From assembly GCA_946499835.1 (NCBI GenBank), contig CAMMTJ010000006.1, forward strand, positions 1-64,000: 64,000 bases of DNA, read 5' to 3'. The position numbers were made by a program, and so were the translations under genes. Below the pieces are notes generated by a model. That model was not told where the DNA came from, ran no database searches, and saw only the letters and a list, made by a program, of their open reading frames with translations. Below are positions 8,386 through 15,218 of the stretch, piece by piece; position 1 is the stretch's first letter; every line of letters starts with the position of its first letter. The stretch is from an uncultured Bacillota bacterium (GTDB lineage: Bacteria > Bacillota > Clostridia > Christensenellales > UBA1242).

Positions 8386-10624
8386 ATGCTATTTTCATCC
8401 TTAGTCCAAAAGAAAAATTTGTATCTATTAATTCTATTGTTCCATTCATAGATTTTAATATTTTTGATATCGTATAAAGTCCAATTCCTGATCCCTCTGT
8501 AGAAGTATAACCTAATTTAAATATCTCCTCTTTATTTCTTATAGATTTATTCAACCCGTCCCCATCATCTAAAGCATCTAAAATTAAATATTTTTCATCA
8601 TTACTAAAATTTAAATATAAGTTTTTAGCATGAGCTTTATTAGAATTGCTAATTAAGTTTTCAATGACTGCAACTATTTCTGATGCTGAAAACTTTAATT
8701 TAATTTCTTTGTACAAATTGTTTGTTATTGTAACTTTCATTCCTAAATTTGGAGATCTATCATATATATTTCTTACATATTCATTGATAAAAGCTACTAA
8801 ATCTGAATCTAATTGTATATCTGACTTTAATGAAAAATTTGCTTTTAAACCAAAATTACTTATCGAATATATTTTACTAGCCAAAAAGTCAACCTGTGCA
8901 AGATTTTTTAAAATATTGTCTTCTTTTTTATTTTTTATATTGTCGAATATTATTTCAATATATTCTTTAATCTTATTTGCGAACAACATATTCAAATGTA
9001 TTATTTCTTTAGCTTTTACAAAATCCTCATTTGTCGTATTTTCCAAAAAATAGTTTTGATTTGTTATTCTTTGTAGTTCCTGTTTTGTATCTTCATGTTG
9101 TTTTCTTTGCTCTTCATTTTTTGAAATAAGTTTTCGATTTACTTCTTGTAAATCTTCTACTCTCTTTCTTGTAGAATTAATTAATGATAATAGCTGTTCA
9201 TTATTATTTTTTTCGGCTATCAAAGATATTTTATTAAGTGAATTTTGAATTGAAGAATCTGCTACCTTTTTTGAAACTTCTGCAATTATATTTTCATCAT
9301 ATCTAAGTTCTATCGGATTTGTTTTCTTTGTTATACCAGCAATTTGTTTTACTAGTTTTTCAAAATTTATATTTGCAACACTAAACATTTCAGAATCAGG
9401 ATCTCCCCAATCTAAAACATCTACAACATATGTCTCAAGGATCTTCATTTTATCAACAAAAAATTTTTTTAACTCATCTACTTGTCTTGATTTTATAAAT
9501 CCCTTGTCTCTACTAGATACTTCAACAAATCCTTTAGCTTCACCATTTATTTCTATTCTTCCTACTAAATCTCTTGTACCAAAATATCTTCTAGTTCCTT
9601 GTTGTTGTCTTAAATTAATGCCAAAGAAATCATCGTCGATTTCACCATATGGTAATATCCTAAATCCATTTTTAAACACGAATATATTCCCATATGAAAC
9701 TTGTGATATTCCCATTATTTTTGAAAACAACAACTTTGCCTTACGATTCATATAAAATAATTTTAAATGAATATCTTTAAGTGTTGTGTAATCCTCATTC
9801 TTCTCTTTTATATAGAAAACTTCCTGTCCTTTATCATTTAAAGATGTAATTATTTCTTTCCCTATAGGGTCGATGTCCACAGTTAAAGCTACTGTTTTAA
9901 TATTTAATGATTCAAATAAAGTATTCTTTATAACACCATTAACAATATCTCTATCATTATTATACATTTTATCTCTTTCTAACTCTAATTCTGCATGTAA
10001 TTCTATTGAAAATTCTGATGAGTTGTCTGTATTTGGAGAAATAAGTTTCATTAACATTCTTTTTAAAGACAATAATTCATTCCTATCCCATTTTTCCCTT
10101 AAATTAGAAATTTTAATTAAAGTTCCTTGCTTAGGAAATGTCTCAATAATAAGATCTTCATATTCAACAGGTATATCTAAAAAACTTTGTTCATCAACAT
10201 TTTCAAAGTTATCCCAATTAATTGAAACATGATGAACCACATCTTCATTATATTTTCGTGTATACAAATCAACAATAGAGCCAACTCTATCGCATGAAAA
10301 CCTACCAACACCTTTTGCACCTAATTGTTCTCTTTCAAATTTTATGCCCTTTTTTCTGGCATTCTCAAGTTTTTTGTCAGAATATGCTACATTTAACCAA
10401 TTATTTATTATCTGATTAGAGTCCATCCCCTTCCCATAATCTTGTATTTCAATACTATCTATTTCATCTTTTTTATAATTAAAGGTTATATCCACCTTTT
10501 TTGAGTTCGCATCAAAAGAATTTTTAACTAATTCAAAAATAGCAACAAACTTATTTGTTATTAATTCTTTTCCAATAATATTTTTTAAACCAGCACTAAC
10601 TTTAAAATTTAATTTTTTAATCAT
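8369..10624 (-). CDS. Kinase-like protein with two GHKL ATPase modules
   Basis: This 751-residue soluble protein carries two GHKL ATP-binding modules. The N-terminal one resembles Hsp90/MORC-type ATPases, with N-box ELVKNSFDAN at about 31-40 and DYGKG at about 62-66. The C-terminal one is a histidine-kinase ATPase, with ENLISNS near 655, DDGDG near 685-690 and GSGIGL near 711-716. A coiled coil lies around 490-535. A helix containing EIIHLNMLF near 545-550 could be the dimerisation helix with the phospho-accepting histidine. No membrane segment or PAS domain is seen. The longest frame begins 66 bases earlier, but the ATG at 10622-10624 has AAGGAG upstream and gives MIKKLNFKV, the natural start. 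It overlaps the methyltransferase by 8 bp and the response regulator by 17 bp. Confidence 0.85.
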   Translation of the reverse strand: MIKKLNFKVSAGLKNIIGKELITNKFVAIFELVKNSFDANSKKVDITFNYKKDEIDSIEIQDYGKGMDSNQIINNWLNVAYSDKKLENARKKGIKFEREQLGAKGVGRFSCDRVGSIVDLYTRKYNEDVVHHVSINWDNFENVDEQSFLDIPVEYEDLIIETFPKQGTLIKISNLREKWDRNELLSLKRMLMKLISPNTDNSSEFSIELHAELELERDKMYNNDRDIVNGVIKNTLFESLNIKTVALTVDIDPIGKEIITSLNDKGQEVFYIKEKNEDYTTLKDIHLKLFYMNRKAKLLFSKIMGISQVSYGNIFVFKNGFRILPYGEIDDDFFGINLRQQQGTRRYFGTRDLVGRIEINGEAKGFVEVSSRDKGFIKSRQVDELKKFFVDKMKILETYVVDVLDWGDPDSEMFSVANINFEKLVKQIAGITKKTNPIELRYDENIIAEVSKKVADSSIQNSLNKISLIAEKNNNEQLLSLINSTRKRVEDLQEVNRKLISKNEEQRKQHEDTKQELQRITNQNYFLENTTNEDFVKAKEIIHLNMLFANKIKEYIEIIFDNIKNKKEDNILKNLAQVDFLASKIYSISNFGLKANFSLKSDIQLDSDLVAFINEYVRNIYDRSPNLGMKVTITNNLYKEIKLKFSASEIVAVIENLISNSNKAHAKNLYLNFSNDEKYLILDALDDGDGLNKSIRNKEEIFKLGYTSTEGSGIGLYTISKILKSMNGTIELIDTNFSFGLRMKIAYGHKI

Positions 10625-11822
10625 TGTATAAAAACTCCTTAAATATTTCTGCCAATTGTTCTGCAAACAATGGCGGAACTGCATTACCAACTTGTGTAAA
10701 TCTTGGTACGTCTTTTTTCCTTAATTCCCCACCTGTTGTATATTTCCCTTTAAACTGATACCAATCTGGAAAACTTTGAATTCTTGCCAATTCACGAACT
10801 GTTAAAATTCTAGGTTCACTATAATGTACAAAATCATCGGGATGAGTCGTAACTGTTGGAGCTGGGCTATTAGGATCCAACAAAACAACCCCTCTCCTTT
10901 TTAAATTTGGAACCAAATTGTCTGATGGTTTATATCTTTTTCCATGTTCTAAGTGTTCAATCATAAATTTCTGCATTTCTTGGATTTGTTTACTATGATT
11001 CGCAAATCTATGGCTATCTGGATTTTCGTCACTTTTGATTTTTTTTCTCATAAACCTTTGATATGATGTATTAATATTACCATAATAACCACTATAAAAA
11101 AACTGTTTACAATCTGGACATTTATAGATACCATTACTCTCTAACAAATCTGAAATAGCATCGCCTACTGTAGTTCTTATATTTAGCTGTTTTTTCTTGA
11201 GAAATTTTAACTTATACTTGTCAAGTTTTTCAAAAAAATCATCTATATTTTTTTTCAAACTTCCAACCAAAATAAATCTTTTTCTTCTTTGAGGAATACC
11301 GTACTCATCCATAAAAATCTCTTTAACTTTTATATTATATCCTAATTTTTTTAATCCTTCAATTACAACTTCCGAGTATTTTATTTTATCTCCATTATTT
11401 AATTTAAAATCTACAGAAATACCATGAACGTTTTCTAAAAGGATATATTTAGGCTTTACGCATTTCACAAACTCTATATAATTATTTACCATAGTATTCC
11501 TAAAATCACTATGATCCCTTCTTCCCGCCATTGAAAATCCTTGGCAAGGTGGACCTCCTACAACAATATCAATTTCCCCCTTAAGTTTATATAATTCTTT
11601 CTTATATGTTTTAAGGACTTCGACAATATCTAATTCAGTTCTTGGTAGCCATTGTGGCCAATTAAATTTATTTTTAGAAATTAAGTTAAAATATAAAGTA
11701 CTAAAAGCATCCTTATTTTTTTCTATCGCAAAAATTCCAGTATATCCGGCATTGCAGAATCCTAAAGAAAGTCCTCCAGCACCTGCAAATAAATCAATAA
11801 AAGTGTAATTATTGCTTTTCAT
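10617..11822 (-). CDS. DNA (cytosine-5-)-methyltransferase
   Basis: This enzyme transfers a methyl group from S-adenosylmethionine to carbon 5 of a target cytosine. The 401-residue protein contains the motifs in order: I (DLFAGAGGLSLGF, near residue 10-22), IV (GGPPCQGFS with catalytic C93), VI (LLENVHG with E130), VIII (QRRKRFILVGS) and X (QVGNAVPP). A CPDC motif in the variable region could be half of a zinc site. A TTG 18 bases upstream extends the frame, but the ATG at 11820-11822 has AGAAGGGAG before it and is preferred. It overlaps the small regulator upstream by 14 bp and the kinase-like gene downstream by 8 bp. No partner restriction endonuclease is adjacent, which is unusual for a type II methyltransferase. 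Confidence 0.93.
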   Translation of the reverse strand: MKSNNYTFIDLFAGAGGLSLGFCNAGYTGIFAIEKNKDAFSTLYFNLISKNKFNWPQWLPRTELDIVEVLKTYKKELYKLKGEIDIVVGGPPCQGFSMAGRRDHSDFRNTMVNNYIEFVKCVKPKYILLENVHGISVDFKLNNGDKIKYSEVVIEGLKKLGYNIKVKEIFMDEYGIPQRRKRFILVGSLKKNIDDFFEKLDKYKLKFLKKKQLNIRTTVGDAISDLLESNGIYKCPDCKQFFYSGYYGNINTSYQRFMRKKIKSDENPDSHRFANHSKQIQEMQKFMIEHLEHGKRYKPSDNLVPNLKRRGVVLLDPNSPAPTVTTHPDDFVHYSEPRILTVRELARIQSFPDWYQFKGKYTTGGELRKKDVPRFTQVGNAVPPLFAEQLAEIFKEFLYND

Positions 11823-11970
11823 TTTTTCTCCCTTCTTCAACTTTTACAATTTTTTTTATAGCTTCCACAACATATTCATTAATACTTTTATCATTTTTAA
11901 CAGCAATAAGTTTTATTTGTTTATGAAGTTCAGGAGACATACGTATAATTAAAGATTTTGTATTTTTCAT
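11809..11970 (-). CDS. Small ribbon-helix-helix (Arc/CopG-type) regulator
   Basis: This 53-codon gene starts at an ATG (11968-11970) with TAGGAG upstream. The protein reads MKNTKSLIIRMSPELHKQIK, then a LIAVKNDKSINEYVVEAIKK helix pair. That is the ribbon-helix-helix pattern: a short beta-strand with alternating residues, then two helices around S-I-N-E-Y-V. Such proteins dimerise and bind short operators. Its end overlaps the methyltransferase start by 14 bp, so it is the first gene of the operon. It probably acts like a controller protein in restriction-modification systems, limiting expression of the genes behind it. A short palindrome over the predicted transcription start supports autoregulation. 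Confidence 0.8.
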   Translation of the reverse strand: MKNTKSLIIRMSPELHKQIKLIAVKNDKSINEYVVEAIKKIVKVEEGRKNEKQ

Positions 11971-11991
11971 ATAAACTCCTAATGATATCTA

Positions 11992-12016
11992 TATATCTTG
12001 ATATAATGATATTATA
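11992..12016 (-). promoter_or_regulatory. Promoter and candidate operator of the methyltransferase operon
   Basis: On the minus strand a TATAAT lies at 12011-12016, and a perfect palindrome TATATC-TT-GATATA covers 11992-12005, the predicted start-site region. TGATAT recurs at 11983, 11999 and 12007. Repeated short half-sites are typical of ribbon-helix-helix operators. No good -35 is visible at the proper distance, so the promoter may need an activator or be weak. The remainder of the gap to 12240 is AT-rich with no gene seen. Confidence 0.45.
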
Positions 12017-12240
12017 TAAATAAGAAAAATGCAACTTATTATGTAATTTTAATTTTAAAATTTTATATTTTTCAACTATTTGTATTTATACAAAAAATAA
12101 AAAAGACATCTACAAAAGATTATAAATTTTATAAGATTAATATAAACACTATAATTTTTATATAGAGCCAGAATATATTTCCTATAATTAGTTTGTTATA
12201 ATATTTTTATTATTAAATTTCATATTTCATGTTATAATAT

Positions 12241-13230
12241 CTAAATCCTAAAATACTTTTGGTTTTTGCTGGTTGGTTTGTTAGGTTCGGTCATGCCGAT
12301 TAGTCCAGCATCCATGGCTGGTTGTAAGTAATTTTTCCTAAAACCAATGCGGGACTTTAAATTTAGTTTTTGCATAAGTTCGGTTGCAGATTGCGGATAA
12401 CTTTCAATTACTTTCATAAGTTCTGTGATTTGATTGTTTATATGGTTATAATGATTTCTTGTGTCGGTTATTATATCTTTGATTGCTTTGTTTATCACAT
12501 CTAACATAAACACAATAAAAATGTTTGATTTTGCCTGACTTGTTGACAATGTTATTGCATTGTAATATTCTTCTTGGTTATCCTTAATTATGCTTTCAAT
12601 TGGTATCCAAGCAAAGATTGGCTTCCAACTTGCAAGGAGTGCTGTTTGCCAAAGCCTTCCCATTCTTCCATTCCCATCACGAAATGGATGGATAAACTCA
12701 AATTCATAATGAAAGACACTAGACTTAATGAGCATATTTGCTGGGCTACTCTTTATCCAATCAAAAAGTTGCCTTAATTGCTCTGGAACAAACTTCGCTG
12801 GTGGAGCAAGATGAACAACTTTTCCTTCCCCATTATAAACTCCAACTTGTCCAGTCCTAATTTTTCCCGCTTCACTTACAAGCCCATTCATCATTATACC
12901 GTGAATTTTTAACAAATCATCAATACTATAAGGATTTATGTTTTCAAGTTCTTTATAAGCCAAGTTTGCATTTTGCACTGCAACTATATCTTCCTTTGGT
13001 CCAAGCACTCGTTTTCCGTCAATAACATCTGTCACCTGTTCAATTGAAAGAGTGTTGTTTTCAATTGCAAGAGAAGAATGAATAGATTTAATTCTATTCA
13101 CCCTGCGAAGCCTTGGCAATTTTTCAAGTTCATTAACTCCAGAGAGTTTTCCCAAATTTTCCATAATTTCAGAAACCAACTCTAACATCTCATCAGTTAT
13201 TTCATAAGGTGGAATATATTTTTCGTCCAT
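12241..13230 (-). CDS. Fic-family AMPylase-like protein with N-terminal inhibitory helix
   Basis: Fic enzymes usually transfer AMP from ATP to hydroxyl groups of target proteins. The 329-residue protein has the complete Fic motif HPFRDGNGRMGR at residues 181-192. An inhibitory-helix motif S-x-x-x-E-N lies at residues 53-58 (SLAIEN), placing it in the class with an N-terminal intramolecular inhibitor. The C-terminus (about 255-329) looks like a winged helix. The longest frame starts at 13245, but that ATG lacks a ribosome binding site, while the ATG at 13228-13230 has GGAG nine bases upstream. It sits alone between the defence operon and the tRNA scar. It is intact; whether it acts as a toxin or a housekeeping modifier is not clear. 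Confidence 0.9.
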   Translation of the reverse strand: MDEKYIPPYEITDEMLELVSEIMENLGKLSGVNELEKLPRLRRVNRIKSIHSSLAIENNTLSIEQVTDVIDGKRVLGPKEDIVAVQNANLAYKELENINPYSIDDLLKIHGIMMNGLVSEAGKIRTGQVGVYNGEGKVVHLAPPAKFVPEQLRQLFDWIKSSPANMLIKSSVFHYEFEFIHPFRDGNGRMGRLWQTALLASWKPIFAWIPIESIIKDNQEEYYNAITLSTSQAKSNIFIVFMLDVINKAIKDIITDTRNHYNHINNQITELMKVIESYPQSATELMQKLNLKSRIGFRKNYLQPAMDAGLIGMTEPNKPTSKNQKYFRI

Positions 13231-13481
13231 AAAGAGTATCTCCATTTTTTGTTAATATGATTATAACCTATCTTTATTTTAAATGTCAACCATCTTGTAT
13301 ATTTTCTTATATACTTTCTTGTATATTGTTTCTAATTACAAAAACTTAAATATTTATCATAAAATTTGCAATCAATTTAGTTTTAGACAGTTCTTATCAG
13401 TCTAAATTAGACAGCATTTTCCTTAAAAACTGAGCATAGGCGTCAGCAGGTGTCAAGAAATTTTAGGATTGACAGCAAAAG

Positions 13482-13510
13482 AAAAAATACTAGCGATTTT
13501 GCTAGTATTT
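13482..13510. terminator. Bidirectional terminator-like hairpin
   Basis: Perfect 8-bp stem ATACTAGC / GCTAGTAT with loop GATTTT, preceded by an A-run and followed by a short T-run. It lies in the gene-free stretch 13231-13560, which otherwise shows nothing recognisable, just inside the tRNA scar. Confidence 0.5.
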
Positions 13511-13560
13511 ATATGGGTTTTCGAAATGTAGAGCAGAAGATAGGTTTTGGTAAGGGTATG

Positions 13561-13605
13561 TTGGTAAGGCGGAGGTCACGGGTTCAAGTCCCGTCATTAG
13601 CTCCA
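13561..13605 (+). pseudogene. 3' fragment of a tRNA-Thr (GGT) gene, attachment-site scar
   Basis: The 45 bases begin inside an anticodon loop (TTGGTAA, anticodon GGT). They continue with the 3' anticodon stem GGCGG, variable region AGGTC, T arm ACGGG-TTCAAGT-CCCGT, acceptor strand CATTAGC and T-CCA. The bases upstream do not pair with the anticodon stem or acceptor strand, so the 5' half is absent. Tyrosine recombinases that target tRNA genes leave exactly such 3' duplications at one end of the inserted element. TTGGTAAGG is repeated 14 bp upstream (13547-13555), near where recombination would occur. Confidence 0.8.
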
Positions 13606-13606
13606 T

Positions 13607-13638
13607 AAAAAAAGCACAACTTTTTGTGCTTTTTTTTT
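13607..13638 (+). terminator. Terminator after the tRNA fragment
   Basis: Stem AAAGCACAA / TTGTGCTTT with loop CTTT and a T-run. It probably is the native terminator of the tRNA-Thr gene. The same hairpin recurs at 13834. Confidence 0.75.
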
Positions 13639-13675
13639 CAAACTTAGTTAATATATTGACTTTTTGTTAAAAAAC

Positions 13676-13700
13676 TTGACAAGCCCCCCCCGAGTATAAT
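13676..13700 (+). promoter_or_regulatory. Promoter-like site with a C8 tract in the spacer
   Basis: A perfect TTGACA (13676-13681) and a perfect TATAAT (13695-13700) are separated by only 13 bases, and eight consecutive C residues (13684-13691) make up most of that spacer. The optimum is 17. Homopolymer C tracts inside promoter spacers are known to switch expression by slipped-strand changes in length, so this promoter may be off at C8 and on at about C12. Confidence 0.5.
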
Positions 13701-13734
13701 TAAAGAAGAAATCATAAAAAGGAGGGATAAGATT

Positions 13735-13806
13735 GTGGCTGATAACAAAAAAGAAAAAGAGAATGAATCTGGGGAACCACAGACTGGCGTTATATTAGAA
13801 GACTAA
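13735..13806 (+). CDS. Putative 23-residue micro-protein
   Basis: A GTG start at 13735 has a strong AAAAGGAGGG site eight bases upstream and opens a 23-residue frame: MADNKKEKENESGEPQTGVI followed by LED. The peptide is charged and polar, with no signal or membrane segment. It is bounded by two identical terminators and preceded by the C8 promoter, so it looks like a self-contained unit. I do not recognise it. It could be a small regulator or peptide signal, or the remains of a longer gene; the strong ribosome binding site is the main support. Confidence 0.4.
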   Translation: MADNKKEKENESGEPQTGVILED

Positions 13807-13833
13807 CCGAAGATATTATCAAAAATGAAAAAA

Positions 13834-13866
13834 CAAAAAAAAGCACAACTTTTTGTGCTTTTTTTT
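13834..13866. terminator. Bidirectional terminator, copy of the 13607 hairpin
   Basis: Stem AAAGCACAA / TTGTGCTTT with A- and T-runs on both sides. It can serve the micro-gene on the plus strand and the MFS gene on the minus strand, which converge here. Confidence 0.7.
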
Positions 13867-13937
13867 GTTTTTTAGTTCTATTTTTTGGGGATTGAAAATG
13901 CCTAGAAACCTTTTGCGTCTCCTTTTTGAATTTTTTT

Positions 13938-15122
13938 TCAACAAAGCAACCATTTCTCTTCATTTTTACGCATTTTGATAAGATAAAGTGCCATAGTCAT
14001 TTGCAATGCCATAAATATCAAACAAATTCCGAAAATGTAACTTAGTCCAAGTTCAAAAGTGAAGCCCACGATAAGCGTGCCAGTAGCCTTTCCCATATAG
14101 CCAAAGATATAACGCAAATTGCTGAAAGTAAACATATCTGCCTTATCACATCTGTTGACATAAATGCCGTCAGTTTTGTTTTCATAGGCTCGTGAAATCA
14201 AATATGACACAAACAACCCGACAAGAAAAACCTCTTTGATTGGGAAAATAACTATTGCAAGATAGAAAAGAAATCTTATGCCAAATTTGACAAATATGGT
14301 GAGACAATCATTCTTTGGTGTCAACTTTTTGAGAGCAAGAATACCAAATAGATCACCACAAACACAACCAACCACGATAAATAACCCAGCCGTTGACGAA
14401 GAAAATTGTGCATATCTAACTATCATCAAAAGTTGCATACCAAGTGCTGAAAAGTAAGCCGTCTGACAAATGAAAAAATAGAAAAGATAAAAACGAAGTA
14501 TTTTGTCTTTGAAAATATTTTTAATGTTGTTTTTGCGTTCTGCAAAGAAAATTTTGCTGTTTTTTATACAGAACACTGATATGATGGCACAAATGGTGAA
14601 AAGAAGTGAAAGCAAAATCATGGCATTGTAATCTACTACCCACCAGCCAATTTGTCTTCCAACCAAAAAACTGGCAATCAAAAGTCCAAGATCGGTTGCC
14701 GAATATTCAACGAGTTTGCGCTTGCTATACATGCTTTCACTTTTCAAGATATATGCAATGATAGGATAAGTGACAGATGCCACCAAGTTGTTGGTGATTG
14801 CGTCAAAGATAAAAGAAGTTATGCACAGCCATTTGATAGAATAATAAGCACCTAAAAACATAAGAAGCAAAAAAAGTGCTTTCAATAAAAATATACATTT
14901 CAACACAAAAAGTTCGTTGACCTTTTTGACATATTTGGTTAAAACAATGATTATTATTCCAGCGACAAAAGTTGCACAGGCAATAATTAAACCTATGTTT
15001 GAAATAGTAATGCCCTGCTCATTAAGCCAAACTTGTGCAAAATCTGACCATACACCAATCGACAATCCATAAAAAGCAAGATACAAAAATATAAGCCGAA
15101 TATTTTTCTTTCGTTGTCCCAT
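13938..15122 (-). CDS. MFS-type membrane transporter
   Basis: About 394 residues with around twelve hydrophobic segments, for example FLYLAFYGLSIGVW, IGLIIACATFVAGIIII and YIFGICLIFMALQMTMALYL. Basic loops and overall length fit the major facilitator superfamily. The substrate cannot be inferred. The longest frame begins at 15152, but a near-consensus promoter (TTGAAA, 16 bp, TATAAT) lies inside that extension, so the ATG at 15120-15122 (MGQRKKN) is chosen. This leaves only 7 nt between the -10 box and the ATG, implying a leaderless transcript. The gene is monocistronic, with its own promoter and a terminator beyond the stop. Confidence 0.8.
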   Translation of the reverse strand: MGQRKKNIRLIFLYLAFYGLSIGVWSDFAQVWLNEQGITISNIGLIIACATFVAGIIIIVLTKYVKKVNELFVLKCIFLLKALFLLLMFLGAYYSIKWLCITSFIFDAITNNLVASVTYPIIAYILKSESMYSKRKLVEYSATDLGLLIASFLVGRQIGWWVVDYNAMILLSLLFTICAIISVFCIKNSKIFFAERKNNIKNIFKDKILRFYLFYFFICQTAYFSALGMQLLMIVRYAQFSSSTAGLFIVVGCVCGDLFGILALKKLTPKNDCLTIFVKFGIRFLFYLAIVIFPIKEVFLVGLFVSYLISRAYENKTDGIYVNRCDKADMFTFSNLRYIFGYMGKATGTLIVGFTFELGLSYIFGICLIFMALQMTMALYLIKMRKNEEKWLLC

Positions 15123-15129
15123 TAAATTT

Positions 15130-15157
15130 ATTATAACAAACTTTTTGTTCATTTCAA
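15130..15157 (-). promoter_or_regulatory. Promoter of the MFS gene, leaderless geometry
   Basis: On the minus strand TTGAAA (15152-15157) and TATAAT (15130-15135) are 16 bp apart. Transcription would begin about at the A of the ATG at 15122. Confidence 0.65.
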
Positions 15158-15190
15158 ATTATTTTAATGGTTAATGTAAGGTTGGTTTGC

Positions 15191-15218
15191 AAAAAAAGAG
15201 TTGAAAACAACTCCTTTT
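15191..15218 (-). terminator. Terminator of the GNAT-ASCH gene
   Basis: Stem GAGTTG / CAACTC with loop AAAA, followed on the minus strand by a run of seven T. It overlaps the last bases of the gene ending at 15217. Confidence 0.7.

Noticed and set aside
7483..10624. Ordinary two-component regulatory pair unrelated to the methyltransferase
   Set aside because: The genes overlap the methyltransferase gene and each other, the kinase has an extra N-terminal ATPase and no membrane sensor, and the regulator has no DNA-binding domain.
10617..11822. Solitary type II methyltransferase with a missing restriction enzyme next door
   Set aside because: All neighbouring frames on both sides were read; none shows a PD-(D/E)xK, HNH or GIY-YIG nuclease, and the downstream genes are coupled to it by overlap.
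13500..13605. A complete tRNA gene
   Set aside because: The T arm and CCA end look intact, but the bases upstream do not pair with the acceptor strand or the 3' anticodon stem, so only the 3' part of tRNA-Thr remains.
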